From the NCBI RefSeq assembly GCF_022965805.1, contig NC_133101.1, positions 42,631,642 to 42,695,641 on the forward strand: a stretch of 64,000 nt of DNA, written 5' to 3'. The position numbers were made by a program, and so were the translations under genes. This DNA comes from Primulina eburnea. Lineage: Eukaryota; Streptophyta; Magnoliopsida; Lamiales; Gesneriaceae. Positions 34,253 through 46,594 of the stretch are shown here, one piece after another. Numbering within the stretch: position 1 is the first letter of the stretch; each line of letters starts with the position of its first letter. A model generated the notes under the pieces. It saw nothing but the letters and a program-made list of their open reading frames with translations, ran no database searches and was not told the origin of the DNA.

Positions 34253-35862
34253 TGTGACACCCTGACCCGTTACAATTAAAAATACAGCGGAATTTAAAAT
34301 TTTCTTGCAAATGGAAGGAGTTCCAAAATACATTTCCAAATATCATCAAAAGTATTAACATGATCAACTAAATGATACATCAAAATACAAAACATCATTT
34401 TAATGATCATGTACAAAATATTGTTTGCAAAACAAACTACTTCCTTCCAATCTTCGTATGCATATGACCCCAATCCACAGTCAACGTCCTGGTCCGTCGC
34501 TCTTATCTGCATCACATGAAAATAACTGAAATGAGTATAAAACTCAGCAAGTGGAACTCTTATATAACAATGAACATATCATACTCTGTAAAACATAGCT
34601 TTGAAATCATTAAATACCATCAACTCTGAAGCATGAATATCATAGCAATAGAAATAACAATGAGATGGTATTTCTCTTTACTCTGGTTGGATTGATATCA
34701 ATAGTAACTCTGTCTGTGGTGCTCGTATCCCAATCGATATAAACCGATAACTCTGAGAGATATAAGCCTATGGTCATTGATCAACTAATTGCATGCAATC
34801 TCTGACTATGTATCTATCAATCCAATAAAACATTTGAAACTCTCTCTTGGCATTTAATCAATAACTTTGAAGACTATACTCTTTGTATTCTCTTTGAACA
34901 ATTGAGACATCAAATGCCTCCAATATATATAACAATTGAATCAATACATACTATGGATCAAATGGAAGGGAATATCACAATAAAACCATTGAAACACAAT
35001 ACATATACTATCATGTGAGCACAAGGGATGAAATTCCACTTACAAACCACAATAACACCTTGAATCTAACTCTTGGTACACCACCTACAACAATAATCCA
35101 TAAATAACACCAACATCAACTCAATATCCAAGAATCCAAGTCAAATAATCCATTAAACCAACAAATACATCAAACCTATAACATCTCTTTTCCAAAACCA
35201 AGAAATAACGCAACCAAAAACTTAGCTTAGCTTCCTAGAGCAACCAAGAACCTCGATCTCAACTCGAAAATCGAACTAGATCCAAGAATCAAAGGTAGGA
35301 AATGAAAGAAAATGGAGGAAAACCCTTGCTTGAAGAGAGAAAAACGAGAATGGAGGAGAAAAGAAAGGGAAAAGTGAAGTCAACTTATCCAAAAAGCTAC
35401 TAAATATCTCGCCCATACCTCAATAATGCATGACCGCGGGTGCGCTCAAACAAACACCGCGGGTGCGCCATGCTCACGGCACTCCACCAATTTCTGAAAC
35501 ACTACGACCGCGGGTGCGGCGCTGCTAATACCGCGGGTGCGGTCTCTACCGCGGGTGCGGTCTCAACACCACCGCGGGTGCGGTGATGCCACGACCCTCC
35601 AACAACAAAATTATGAACAGTACACCGCGGGGGCACTCCTACTATGAGCGTGGGTGCACTATGGTCACAGGCAATGAACACCACTCATGCAACTAAAATC
35701 AATCCGAAACACTGAAACAACGCAACCAACAACAACTACATCTCAAGACAACAATAACCAACAATACTATGGCCCATAATCACAGCTCTAAACATCTAAT
35801 CAAATAACCCAAATAAACATACAAAACTTAAACCGTACCGTACACCGGGCTCGGTTATTACA
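34253..35862 (-). mobile_element. 3' LTR of B
   Basis: Plus-strand ends TGTGACACCC and CGGTTATTACA; same length as the 5' LTR and nearly identical by eye. The neighbouring 35863-35873 is the polypurine complement. No CTGTTGT stem-loop was seen in this LTR type. Confidence 0.92.
35432..35660. repeat. GC-rich palindrome array in B 3' LTR
   Basis: Eight cores of CCGCGGGTGCGG type, the same core as A and C/D although the surrounding LTR is not similar. Confidence 0.8.
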
Positions 35863-35902
35863 ATCTCCCCTCCTTAAGGGAATTTCGTCCTCGAAATTGT
35901 CG

Positions 35903-36196
35903 TCACTGCACGAACAACTCAGGATACTTCTCTCTCATCTCATCCTCTGGTTCCCACATAGCCTCTTCGATCAAATGGTTCCTCCAAAGGACTTTAACGA
36001 TGCCGATCTCTTTGTTTCTCAAAACTTTAACTTTGCGGTCCAGAATCTGAACCGGAATCTCTTGGTACGTCAAATTCGGCGTCAAGTCCAATGGCTCGTG
36101 GCGAAGAACATGGGAAGGATTCGCAACATACTTCCTGAGCATCGATACGTGAAAAACATTATGAACTCTATCAAGATCTGGCGGTAGGGCTAACCT
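35903..36196 (-). pseudogene. B chromodomain segment
   Basis: Leftward from a TAG near 36197: LRKYVANPSHVLRHEPLDL, VQILDRKVKVLRNKEIGIV, KVLWRNHLIEEAMWEPEDEM, REKYPELF. This is the usual integrase-linked chromodomain, with EEAMWEPE equivalent to EEATWETE in the other lineage. It is cut from the integrase by the single TAG. Confidence 0.82.
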
Positions 36197-37241
36197 CTAG
36201 GGTCGATCACCAACTCTGTCCAATATCTCGAATGGACCAATAAACCTCGGACTCAACTTACCCTTCTTGCCAAATCGCATCACACCCTTGAGAGGTGCAA
36301 TCTTCAAGAACACATGGTCGCCAACCTCAAACTGCAACGGTCTGCGACGAACATCCGCATAGCTCTTCTGTCTCGACTGCGCAGTCTTCATCCTCTCACG
36401 GATAACAACAACAATATCGGCCGTCTGTTGGACCAACTCTGGTCCCAACATCTTCCTCTCACCAACCTCATCCCAATACAAGGGAGATCTAAACTTCCTG
36501 CCATAAAGTGCCTCATACGGTGCCATCCCAATCGTCGCCTGGTAACTGTTATTGTACGCGAACTCCACAAGAGGCAATTTGGAATCCCAGCTACCAGAAT
36601 AATCGATAGTACAAGCTCTGAGCATATCCTATAGAATCTGAATGACTCTCTCTGACTGACCGTCGCTCTGAGGGTGATAAGCTGTACTGAATGCTAACCG
36701 TGAACCCATAGCTCTGTGCAAACTCTTCCAAAACTCTGAGGTAAATCTAGGGTCACGATCAGACACAATCGACACAGGGACACCGTGAAGTCTAACAATC
36801 TCTGCTATGTATTCCTCGGCATACTGATTCATGGAATACGTCGTCTTGACTGGAAGAAAGTGCGCTGACTTGGTCAATCGATCAACAATAACCCAAATGG
36901 AATTGAAACCCTTCTGCATCCTAGGAAGACCAGTCACGAAATCCATCGTAATATGCTCCAACTTCCACTGAGGAATCGGCAAAGATAGCAATGTCCCAGC
37001 AGGTCTCTGGTGCTCAATCTTCACCTGCTGACAAGTTAGGCACTGAGAAATGAACATAGCAATATCTTTCTTCATACCTGGCCACCAATAGATTCGACTG
37101 AAGATCCTGATACATTTTGGTGCTGCCTGGATGTATCGAATATGGCGCGGTATGAGCCTCTGTCAAGACGTCTCGCCGAATATCATCACCAACGGGAACA
37201 CAAATACGGCCTCTGAAAGTCACCAAACCATCACCATTCAT
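36197..37241 (-). pseudogene. B integrase, broken
   Basis: Zinc-domain half at 37014-37241 (HTAPYSIHPGSTKMYQDLQ). A frame change near 37080 leads to CLTCQQVKIEHQRPAG and the catalytic core at 36629-37075: MDFVTGLPRM, then [18 protein letters not shown] and the DGQSER glutamate. A stop at about 36628 separates 36197-36625 (EFAYNNSYQATIGMAPYEALYG, FEVGDHVFLKIAPLKGVMRFG). The D, D and E positions are present; only the frame is damaged. Confidence 0.87.
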
Positions 37242-38877
37242 CGCAAATTTTTGAGTTACCTCTCTCCTCTGCTCTAGCTCTCAACTCTGCCAACTGAACA
37301 TCAATAGTCTGCTCTCTACGGATCCTGTCCGTCAATGTAGCCCGAATGACCAACGCTGATAGATGAGCAATGGTCCCTGGAACTACCAAATCAATCTCCT
37401 CTCTCTGCAAGTCCGTCAACAAAGGTCTCTGAATCAAAGAACTCAAAGAAGAACTCGACTTACGGCTCAAAGCATCAGCCACAACGTTCGCCTTCCCTGG
37501 GTGGTAACTAATAGTCACATCATAGTCTTTGACAAGCTCTAACCACCTCCTCTGCCGCATATTGAGCTCTTTCTGGGAAAACAGATACTTCAAACTCTTG
37601 TGGTCTATGAAGATCTCATACTTTTCGCCATATAAGTAGTGTCTCCAAATCTTCAAGGCGAAAACCACAGCTGCTAGCTCTAAATCATGCGTCGGATAAT
37701 TCTTCTCATAGTCTTTCAACTGGCGAGAAGCATAGGCTATAACCTTACCTCGCTGCATCAGCACTGCACCAAGGCCTTTCTTCGACGCATCGGTATAGAC
37801 AACAAAATCCTCTGAACCACTGGACAAAGAAAGAACAGGAGTTGTCGTCAATCTATCCTTCAACTCTTGAAATGCACTCTGGCAATCAATGGACCACTCA
37901 AACTTCACAGTCTTCCTCGTCAAATTGGTCAATGGCAAGGCAATCTTGGAGAAATCTGAAATAAAGCGACGATAATAACCCGCCAAACCAAGGAAACTGC
38001 GTACCTCAGAAACAGTAGTAGGAATAGGCCACTTCTGAACTGCCTCTATCTTCGACGGATCAACAGCAATGCCATCTTTCGAAACAACATGGCCTAAGAA
38101 AGAAATCTGATCCAGCCAATACTCACACTTCTTCAACTTGGCAAACAACCTCTTCTCCCTCAACAATCGGAGAACAACTCTGAGATGCTCTGCATGAAGC
38201 TCTCTGGTCTTGAAATAGTTCAAGATGTCGTCGATGAAGACAATGACGAAGCTATCCAAGAACGGCTTGAACACACGGTTCATCAGGTCCATGAAAACTG
38301 AAGGAGCATTGGTCAGACCAAAAGACATCACAAGAAACTCATAATGACCGTACCTGGTCCGGAACGCTGTCTTAGGGATATCGGACTCCCTAACCTTCAA
38401 CTGATAGTAGCCAGACCGAAGATCAATCTTTGAAAATACAGTAGCACCATGAAGTTGGTCAAATAGATCGTCAATCCGTGGCAACGGATACTTATTCTTG
38501 ATAGTCACTTTGTTGAGCTCCCTATAGTCGATACACAACCGCAAAGACCCATCTTTCTTCTTGACAAACAGAACCGGAGCTCCCCAAGGCGAAGAACTCG
38601 GACGAATAAAACCCTTGTCCAAAAGATCCTGCAACTGCGTCTTCAACTCCTTCATCTCGGTAGGGGCCATTCGGTACGGAGCCTTAGAAATAGGAACCGT
38701 ACCTGGAGCTAGAACAATAACAAACTCAACATCTCTGTCCGGCGGCAAACCCTGCACATCATCCTCAAACACATCAGCAAACTCCCTCACCACATCGATA
38801 TCATCAATATTCAACTTAATCAATCTATCCACATCCACAATCGAAGCCAGAAACACATCACAACCTCTACACATCAA
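37231..38877 (-). pseudogene. B reverse transcriptase and RNase H, long open frame
   Basis: 548 codons without a stop. RT motif A is intact ([15 protein letters not shown], near 38430). The catalytic box reads [10 protein letters not shown] where the family has [10 protein letters not shown]. RNase H follows ([19 protein letters not shown] near 37790, [22 protein letters not shown]). The frame begins within the protease-RT linker ([23 protein letters not shown]) and ends in a frameshift near 37245. RT copies element RNA and RNase H removes the template; this part could be near-functional but is not joined to gag or integrase. Confidence 0.9.
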
Positions 38878-39926
38878 CTTCTCAGCCTCAAGACAAGAAA
38901 TAAAAGAAGGACCAGCGAAGTACCTGCACTGGCGAGAACTCCTCCCTTAATGCTATCATCTGCAAAGGTCACCGTCTTAGCAACGCAATCAATAACAGCA
39001 CGATAGGTCGACAGCCAATCCATGCCAAGAATAACATCAAAGGCAACCATCGGGATAACAATCAAATCAGCAAAAACAACTCGCTCCTCAATACGAACAG
39101 GGCATGCATACACAATAGACGTCGGGCACAACACATCCCCCGAAGGCAAAAAAACATTAAGCTGGAGGGGAAGAATAGAAGGAACTATACCCAACAATCT
39201 CAAAAACAATTCAGACATAAAAGAATGAGTAGCACCAGTATCAATCAAAATCGTAGCTACTCTGCCTGAAATCAAAATAGTGCTAGAGATCACAGAAGAA
39301 TCATGATTAATACCTTCCTTGGTCATCGCAAATATGCGACCCTGCACTTTATCCTTGCTCGCTCCCTTCGGACAATCTCTGGCAATGTGGCCTGCCGTGC
39401 CACAACGATAACAAGAATGAGTGCCAATTCTGCACTCTCCTCTAGGACTCGGCTCTATCTTGCCTTTCCCTTTGAAACGATCCTTGCCTCGCTGATTCGA
39501 GCCCTGGCCTCTCTGAGCAATAGCTTGATGCCTCTCCTGCCTCTCTCTGGCGATATCTTTCTCGTCTTGCTCGGCCAACAACGCCTTCGACACGATTTCT
39601 TTGAAAGTCACAGCCTTGGACATGTTAATATCCCTCCGAATCTCTGCTCTAAGGCCTCGAATGAAGTGAGCGCCTTTGTCCTTGTCGTTGGAAGCAATAT
39701 ACGGGGCAAACAGACAACCCTCCTCGAATTTGAGAATGTACTCATCAACGTTCATGCCTCCCTGACGAAGCTCCAAGAACTCCATAACCTTCCTCGCTCG
39801 AAGTGCGTCGGGGAAATACTTGTCATAGAACAAATCAGTGAACTCTGACCACTTCAACGCTGAAACATCAACACCAACCTTAGTGGCATTCCACCAGATA
39901 CGTGCAGCCTTTACCAACATGAATAG
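38874..39926 (-). pseudogene. B gag C-terminal part and protease
   Basis: Starts at the A insertion (AAR.WWNATK, matching L gag at 63700). It covers the Gag domain (FTDLFYDKYFPDALRARKV, ELRQGGMNVDEYILKFEEG), the CCHC knuckle CYRCGTAGHIARDC (near 39400), and protease IDTGATHSFMSE (near 39240). It leaves frame near 38935. The first 110 or so gag codons lie across A at 48413-48750. Confidence 0.88.
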
Positions 39927-40026
39927 TGTAAGGCTCGAGAATTATCGGTTGTTATTAATGTTAGACTTGAAGCCATGAGAATGCATGATATTTAGATTGG
40001 AATTGTGAAGCATGGCTGAAGCCACA

Positions 40027-40255
40027 CTGCACCTGCGGTGCTAAGACTACTGCACCAGCGGTGTATGTGACAGAAAGGTGATGGATTTGTGCGAAGCAAC
40101 ACCGCACCCGCGGTGCGAGCAAGAACGCACCCGCGGTGGTGAGACCGCACCCGCGGTCGTGCAAGAGCCGCACCCGCGGTGATCGAAATTCAGAAAATGC
40201 ATGAACTCGCCGTGAGCACAGCGCACCCGCGCTGCTAGTGTACCGCACCCGCGGT
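40027..40255. repeat. GC-rich palindrome array in A 5' LTR
   Basis: Nine cores of CCGCACCCGCGGTG type. Two cores that are consensus in the 3' LTR are decayed here (CTGCACCAGCGG), and two are decayed only in the 3' LTR. Confidence 0.82.
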
Positions 40256-41143
40256 AGTGCGTGTCATTTGAAAAATAATAACACTTGTTCTTGAGCATGC
40301 AATATAGATGTGTTGTCTTTCATTCAGCTATTTCAGAAACACCTCAGAACCGAGAGCATGCAAGGGAGAGTTTCCATTCCTCTTGATTTTAAACTTGTGA
40401 TTTTGAAGAATTTAGCCATCCGATTTCAGATACGACTTCGGTTTTAAATTCCTCTCATCATTTGCTATTCAAGGATGTAAGTTTCAGTTATTTCCAGCAT
40501 GTTTCGGTAGTTATGTGTTGGAAGAATTCAGATTTGAGCTTTAGATTATGTTCTTGATATGTTGAACTTGATATATTCGCTACCGGATCGAATTACGAAT
40601 GTCGTATGCTATTATTTCGAATTCCAGCATGTATATTGAGTTGAGATGGGATAATTTCAGTATGATATTGTGTCTTGATAAGGTTATGAATTGTTGATAT
40701 TGAGCTTAGTGTTATTGAGTTACCGGTATCGAAGAAGTACGCCGTTACACCGTTGAATTGTATCAAAACCGAATATTGAATTGTATATGTGCTGAGTTGA
40801 ATTGGGAATTGATATGGTATGTCTACATTGTCTTTCAGAGTTGTTATTGTCAGACTCGACATTCCGACTTCAAGATCTCGACAGACATTGTGCGACGAAA
40901 GGTATAATTCATGTGGTCTTGGGATTGCACAACTCGATTCAGATTTGATACGAGTTTCCCTAAATCACATACTAGATTGTTATTACATTTGATTATGTAA
41001 TGTTTTGTTTATTGATTTAGATTCGAGTCCTGAGATAGGAGATATTGGCAGATTGGCCAACACTAGACGATTGGGTGTATCGACGCATAGGAGTAGATTT
41101 ACTCTATGTGCAGACCCTCGATACAGAGTTGACCGAAGTCTAG

Positions 41144-41198
41144 GAATAAGACGTACCGTTGCCCCGAGTGGTTGGGTAGGTGACAGACCGTCTTATTC
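41144..41198 (+). other. Conserved 10-bp inverted repeat in A LTR
   Basis: GAATAAGACG (41144-41153) and CGTCTTATTC (41189-41198) pair perfectly around a 35-nt loop. The same arms are in R1 (1958/2002) and C (54687/54737). Absent from H and F, which carry minisatellites there. Confidence 0.6.
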
Positions 41199-41370
41199 AC
41201 ACCGGGATCCCTAGATTAGAAATGAGTCGAGTCAAGATTTAAATGTTGAATACAGATTTGTATTCTTCTACATGTTTAGATTTACATTCATGTTACTTGT
41301 TATATGCTATGCATTTGTAGATGATTATTACATTGCATGCATCCATGTTTTATACTGGGATATGTTCTCA

Positions 41371-41418
41371 CCGGAGTTATCCGGCTGTTGTCGTGTCTGT
41401 ATGTGTGCATGGCAACAG
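41371..41418 (+). other. Conserved double stem-loop in A LTR
   Basis: CCGGAGTTATCCGG (41371-41384). CTGTTGTCGTG (41385-41395) then pairs with CATGGCAACAG (41408-41418) over 11 positions if two G-U pairs are allowed. Confidence 0.62.
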
Positions 41419-41725
41419 GTGGGGCAGGATCTGGGTCTCGAGCTAGATGAGAGATTGATGATAGCGTGGAGATCTCGGGCGCTGCAGATTACTAGTGTTT
41501 TCTATTTAGCCTTGTACTATTTAAGTTTGTAGTTGGTATATAAACACTAGAGTATGGTTGTACTAGACAGACATGTATGTACATTATGTTGTTATTTCTT
41601 ATAAAGAAAATGTTATGCTTTGACTATACATTTGAATTAATGCTAAAAGCAAATTTTTGACTCACATTTTGAACAAAGATCCAATTAAATCCCAAAAGAA
41701 TTGAGTTAGAGCCCGGGTCCCCACA

Positions 41726-41981
41726 ACAGGTGGTATCAGAGCAGTAGGTTCTGTAGACTGAGATAGAATAGAATGAGCGGGGTAGATCGAGTCATCTTCC
41801 TTGCTTTTGAGATGCTAGCATGATTTATTGCTTTCCTTATTATATGTTGTATTGTTATCTGAATTGATTTACAGCATATAAAGCCTGAATCAGAATCGAT
41901 TCTCGATCAGAGGTATATGATCAGAGGAGGGCTGAGACAGATGATATTGATTGTATACTAATCAGTTTGATAATCAGATTT
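41726..41981 (+). other. PBS and leader of A
   Basis: TGGTATCAGAGC at 41731-41742, five bases after the LTR, matches initiator tRNA-Met. The leader to the original gag ATG (41982) has no coding signal. Confidence 0.92.
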
Positions 41982-43502
41982 ATGCCGCCTAGACGTATAC
42001 CATAGCCAGAGCAGGGTAGCACATCAGGTGCACAGATGGATGTTACCGCTACACCGATGGAGACATTATTGAAGAGATTTCAGTCTTTCCATCCGCCTAC
42101 CTTGAAGGGCACAGAGAATGCAGTAGAGTGCGAGAGCTGGCTTGATGATATCGAGATGTTGTTTGAGTCTTTGGCATATACTGATGAGCGACGTGTGAAG
42201 TTAATAGGGCATCAGATGCAAGAGGTTGCCAAGAGCTGGTGGTTGACTACGAAGAGAGCCTTGGAGCACCGAGGCATTGATATCACATGGAAAGTCTTCA
42301 AAGATGAGTTCTATCAGCGCTTCTTCCCCGTTTCCTACCGAAAAGATAAAGTGAGCTGAATTTGAGAATTTGAAGCAGGGACAGTGGAACATCGAGGAGT
42401 ATGTGGCTAAATTTTCTGCATTGTTACGATTTGCACCGCATGTGGCCGGGAACGACGAGGCAGTGGTCGATCAGTTCATCAACGGGCTGAACCCCGATGT
42501 CTTTACCTTGGTGAACACGGGCCGGCCTAGTACTTTTTCAGAGGCATTGAACCGAGCGAAGGGAGCAGAGGCTGGCTTGATCAGGCAGCGAGGGGCTTCC
42601 TACGGTGTTCAGGGGCAGAGACCGCCACAGCCTACTACCGTACAGTTTCCACCACCTCCTCCTCGTTTCGATAGTGGAGCTAGTGGTAGTGGCAAGAAGG
42701 AATTTCTGAAGGCTAAGGGCAGACAGTTTAAGAAATCGGGAGTAGTTCATCGAGCTCAGGTGGATCTCGACAGAGAGGTCAGGGTTCAGATTATAGTGGC
42801 GCATACTGTAGTTCGTGCGGAGGGCGACATGCCACGGAGCAGTGTCAAGGAGTTATGGGACGCTGCAACATCTGTAGGCAACAGGGACACTTCGCTAGAG
42901 TTTGTCCCCAGAGAGGTGCACAACGATTTCAGAGTACAGGGTCATCAGCACCAGTGCCACAGATGGAGAGACACGCATCCTCTGTACACTCCTTCCAGCC
43001 ACCCTCCACACAGACCCAGCAGAGACCAGGAGGTAGTCAGACGGTGAGTCAGCCTCCCAGACAGCAGGCACGTGTCTTTGCCCTGACAGAGGAGCAGGCA
43101 CAGGAGGCGCCAGATGACGTCATTGCAGGTAACTGTTTTCTTTGCGGTTATCCTGCATATGTGTTGATAGACACAGGGGCATATCATACATTCATATCTG
43201 AACATTTTGCATTGAGACATTCATTGCCTGTTGAGTCGATGTCTACGGTAGTGTCTATAGCTTCTCCGTTGGGAAGTGGTTTGATATCTGTGACTACTGT
43301 TAGACACTGTATGCTTCAGTTTGAGGGGCATGAGATTGATCTTGATTGTGTAGTACTTGGTTTAGCTGATTTTGACTGTATAGTTGGCATAGACATGTTG
43401 ACCAAGTACAGGGCCACGGTAGATTGCTTCCACAAGATTGTCAGATTCAGACCCGAAATGACAGATGAGTGGAAATTCTACTGGCAAGGGTTCCAGATCT
43501 AG
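41982..43502 (+). pseudogene. A gag and protease, broken
   Basis: The family start is at 41982 (MPPRRIP) but codon 8 is TAG (42003-42005). The next Met, 42036, opens a frame with the Gag domain (ETLLKRFQSF, WWLTTKRALEHR, FYQRFFPVSYR) that shifts near 42353. 42370-42730 continues Gag (WNIEEYVAKFSALLRF, DQFINGLNPDVFTLVN). A shift near 42735 moves to the frame of 42855-43502, with the CCHC knuckle CNICRQQGHFARVC (from 42864) and protease IDTGAYHTFIS (near 43168). It leaves frame near 43485. All domains are present and only the frame is damaged. Confidence 0.9.
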
Positions 43503-46164
43503 GATTCCCTTAGTATCTGCTCTGACTATGAGTAGATTGCTTCAGAGAGGAGCAGAGGGCTTTCTCGTATATTCAGTAGATCTATTGAAGTCGAGCTCAG
43601 CATTGGCAGATCTGCCAGTGGTTTGCGAGTTTGCAGATGTGTTCCCAGACGAGATTCCAGGGTTGCCTCCAGTTCGAGAGGTTGATTTCAGCATTGATCT
43701 TGTGCCAGGCAGTGTTCCTATCTCGAGAGCTCCATATAGGATGGCACCGATAGAGCTGAAAGAGTTAAAAGCACAGTTGGAAGATCTTCTGTCCAAGGGG
43801 TACATTAGACCGAGTGTATCACCTTGGGGTGCTCCGGTGCTATTCGTTCGAAAGAAAGATGGTTCGATGCGATTGTGTATTGATTACAGACAGTTGAACA
43901 AGGCAACAGTGAAGAACAGGTATCCTTTGCCGCGCATCGACGATTTGTTTGATCAGTTACAGGGATCTTCTGTATACTCGAAGATTGATTTGAGATCAGG
44001 GTATCATCAGCTCCGAGTTAGAGACGTTGATATTCCGAAGACTGCATTCCGAACCAGGTATGGGCATTACGAGTTTATTGTTATGCCTTTCGGTTTGACG
44101 AATGCACCAGCGGTGTTTATGAGTTTGATGAACCGCATTTTTCAGAGATATTTAGATGATTTTGTGATTGTGTTCATTGATGATATTTTGGTATATTCGA
44201 AGAGTCTGACTGAGCATGCAGATCATCTGAGAATCGTATTGAAGACGTTGAGAAATGAGCAGTTGTATGCTAAACTGTCCAAGTGCGAATTTTGGCTGAG
44301 ACAGGTTGTATTTTTGGGTCACATTATATCTGGAGATGGTATTGCAGTAGATCCGAGTAAAATTGAGGCTGTGATCAGTTGGCCGAGACCGACTTCGGTG
44401 CCTGAGATACGCAGTTTCATGGGTCTAGCCGGGTATTATCGTCGTTTTATTCGAGATTTCTCCAGTATAGCGAAGCCTATCACTCAGTTGACCCAGAAGA
44501 ATATGCCATTTGTGTGGTCTGAAGATTGTGAAGCTAGTTTTGTAGAGCTGAAGAAGAGGCTGACCAGTGCGCCTGTCTTGACGATTCCTTCAGGTACAGG
44601 TGAGTTTGTTGTATATTGTGACGCATCTCACAGAGGGCTAGGATGTGTTCTTATGCAGCGAGGGCACGTGATAGCGTACGCCTCTAGACAGCTGAAGCCG
44701 CACGAGACCCGTTATCCGATTCATGATCTTGAATTGGTGGCGATTGTATTTGCACTCAAGATCTGGCGTCATTATCTGTATGGCGAGAAATTTGAGATCT
44801 ATTCCGATCATAAGAGCCTGAAGTACCTCTTTACCCAGTCAGAGTTGAACATGAGGCAGCGACGATGGCTTGATCTGCTGAAAGATTTTGATTGCGAGAT
44901 CAAGTATTATCCAGGGAAGTCGAATGCAGCGGCGGACGCCTTGAGTCAAAAGGTATGTGCTCTTTCCTTGTCGACCGTAGGTGTATCGAATTTAGTAGAA
45001 GATTGTTGCTTGTCTGGATTGATATTTGATACGGATAGTAGACCGTTGCGACTTGCTGTGATCCAGATTGAGCCAGATCTGATTTTGAAGGTCAAAGAAG
45101 CGCAGAAAACTGATCCGAGCATTCAGAGATCGATTGATATGGTCAGAGCTGGTCATATATCAGAATATCAGGTTAGAGATTCTATTCTGTATGTGAATAA
45201 CCGTCTAGTAGTGCCAGATGTTTCAGATTTGAGACGACAGATCATGTCAAAGGCACACTGTAGTCGGTTCAGCATTCATCCTGGAGGCAGGAAGATGTAC
45301 AATGACTTGAAGACGCAATTCTGGTGGAAGCAAATGAAGACAGACATTGCAGAATTTTTGTCTAAATGTCTGAATTGCCAGCAGGTGAAGGCAGAAAGAA
45401 AGAAGCCCGGAGGATTACTTCAGAGTTTGTCTGTTCCTGAATGGAAATGGGACCACATTTCCATGGATTTCGTGACGAAGTTACCTCGATCTTCGCGGGG
45501 CTGTGACGCGATTTGGGTTGTAATAGACAGACTGACCAAATCAGCGTGCTTTATTCCGTACAGAATGACCTATCGACACGATCAGATGGCAGAGTTGTAT
45601 GTCAGAGAAGTCGTCAGATTGCACGGTGTGCCGAAGTCGATCGTATCAGATCGTGATCCACGATTCACTTCCCACTTCTGGCACAGCTTGCAGCAGGCTT
45701 TGGGTACGACTTTACACCTGAGCACTGCTTATCATCCTCAGACGGACGGACAGTCAGAGCGGACTATCCAAACTTTAGAGGACATGCTGAGAGCTGTAGT
45801 ACTAGACTTTGGTACTAGTTGGCAAGATTCATTGCCGTTGTGTGAGTTTTCATACAACAACAGCTATCAGACTAGCATTGAGATGGCACCGTTCGAAGCT
45901 TTATACGGAAAGAAGTGCAGATCTCCGTTGTACTGGGATGATATCTCTGAGGTACCAGAGTTGGGGCCTGATATGATTCGTGAGATGACCGAAAAAGTGA
46001 AGATCATTCAAAAACGAATGAAGACGGCACAAGATAGGCAAGCGAAATACGCCAATGTCAGACGCCGACCGTTGGTATTTGAGCAGGGAGACAGAGTATT
46101 TTTGAAGATTTCACCTTTCAGAGGCGTTGTCAGATTTGGACAAGCGAGTAAAGTTGTCTCCTAG
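43465..46164 (+). CDS. pol: A Pol: reverse transcriptase, RNase H, integrase (long open frame)
   Basis: 899 codons, the longest frame in the window. RT spans about residues 90-300: [12 protein letters not shown], motif [13 protein letters not shown] (Asp near 174), [11 protein letters not shown], and [10 protein letters not shown] (near 236). RNase H is about 375-500 ([15 protein letters not shown]). The integrase zinc domain is about 597-640 ([11 protein letters not shown]...CLNCQQVK). The DDE core has Asp near 667 ([13 protein letters not shown]), Asp near 729 ([15 protein letters not shown]) and Glu near 762 ([16 protein letters not shown]). All catalytic residues I looked for are present. 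The frame opens in the protease-RT linker, not at a true start, and a shift near 46140 cuts off the chromodomain. Likely partly competent sequence but not a translated unit as it stands. Confidence 0.85.
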   Translation: MSGNSTGKGSRSRIPLVSALTMSRLLQRGAEGFLVYSVDLLKSSSALADLPVVCEFADVFPDEIPGLPPVREVDFSIDLVPGSVPISRAPYRMAPIELKELKAQLEDLLSKGYIRPSVSPWGAPVLFVRKKDGSMRLCIDYRQLNKATVKNRYPLPRIDDLFDQLQGSSVYSKIDLRSGYHQLRVRDVDIPKTAFRTRYGHYEFIVMPFGLTNAPAVFMSLMNRIFQRYLDDFVIVFIDDILVYSKSLTEHADHLRIVLKTLRNEQLYAKLSKCEFWLRQVVFLGHIISGDGIAVDPSKIEAVISWPRPTSVPEIRSFMGLAGYYRRFIRDFSSIAKPITQLTQKNMPFVWSEDCEASFVELKKRLTSAPVLTIPSGTGEFVVYCDASHRGLGCVLMQRGHVIAYASRQLKPHETRYPIHDLELVAIVFALKIWRHYLYGEKFEIYSDHKSLKYLFTQSELNMRQRRWLDLLKDFDCEIKYYPGKSNAAADALSQKVCALSLSTVGVSNLVEDCCLSGLIFDTDSRPLRLAVIQIEPDLILKVKEAQKTDPSIQRSIDMVRAGHISEYQVRDSILYVNNRLVVPDVSDLRRQIMSKAHCSRFSIHPGGRKMYNDLKTQFWWKQMKTDIAEFLSKCLNCQQVKAERKKPGGLLQSLSVPEWKWDHISMDFVTKLPRSSRGCDAIWVVIDRLTKSACFIPYRMTYRHDQMAELYVREVVRLHGVPKSIVSDRDPRFTSHFWHSLQQALGTTLHLSTAYHPQTDGQSERTIQTLEDMLRAVVLDFGTSWQDSLPLCEFSYNNSYQTSIEMAPFEALYGKKCRSPLYWDDISEVPELGPDMIREMTEKVKIIQKRMKTAQDRQAKYANVRRRPLVFEQGDRVFLKISPFRGVVRFGQASKVVS

Positions 46165-46504
46165 ATACGTCGGTCCGTATGAAATCCTTGAGAAGATTGG
46201 CAATCGAGCTTACAGACTTGCTCTTCCTCCTTCACTGTCCGGTATACATGACGTTTTTCATGTATCGATGTTGCGCAAATACATGCCAGATGATTCTCAT
46301 GTCATTCAACCTGACGAAGCCGAGTTGGATCAGACTCTAAGCTATGTTGAAAGACCGATACAGATTCTTGATCGGAAAGAGAAACAGCTTAGAACCAAGA
46401 CTATTCCGCTTGTGAAGATTCAGTGGAGTCGTCATGGCATCGAAGAAGCAACTTGGGAGACGGAATCTGATATGAGACAGAGACATCCCGAGCTATTCAA
46501 TTGA
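46127..46504 (+). pseudogene. A chromodomain segment
   Basis: Continues the integrase C-terminus in the next frame: [34 protein letters not shown], then a chromodomain with IQILDRKEKQLRTKT, KIQWSRHGIEEATWETESDM and HPELF to the stop at 46502-46504. The overlap with pol comes from the frameshift near 46140. Confidence 0.85.
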
Positions 46505-46594
46505 TGTAAGTATTTGGCTAGTTTGATTTTAATATTTCTGTATATGCTTGCATTAGTAGAATGGCATGCGATTTCGAGGACGAAATCATTTCTT

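Larger units (their letters stand above)
39927..41725 (+). mobile_element. 5' LTR of A
   Basis: TGTAAGGCTCGAG to GGGTCCCCACA. Modules: GC array (40027-40255), CATGCA plus a TATA-like run (40296-40307), 10-bp inverted repeat GAATAAGACG/CGTCTTATTC (41144-41153 with 41189-41198), and the double stem-loop (41371-41418). Confidence 0.93.

Noticed and set aside
41731..41742. PBS sequences as parts of tRNA genes
   Set aside because: Only 12 nt match the tRNA 3' end; no cloverleaf, A box or B box is present nearby.
43465..43502. Programmed frameshift between gag-protease and pol in A
   Set aside because: There is no slippery heptamer or downstream pseudoknot that I can identify. Related copies keep the protease-RT linker in one frame (29119-30081 in D), so this is a simple indel.
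43465..46164. Endogenous virus (caulimovirid or retrovirus with env)
   Set aside because: Integrase with a chromodomain, LTRs and target duplications fit Ty3/gypsy. No movement protein, env-like frame or signal-plus-membrane protein was found between pol and LTR.
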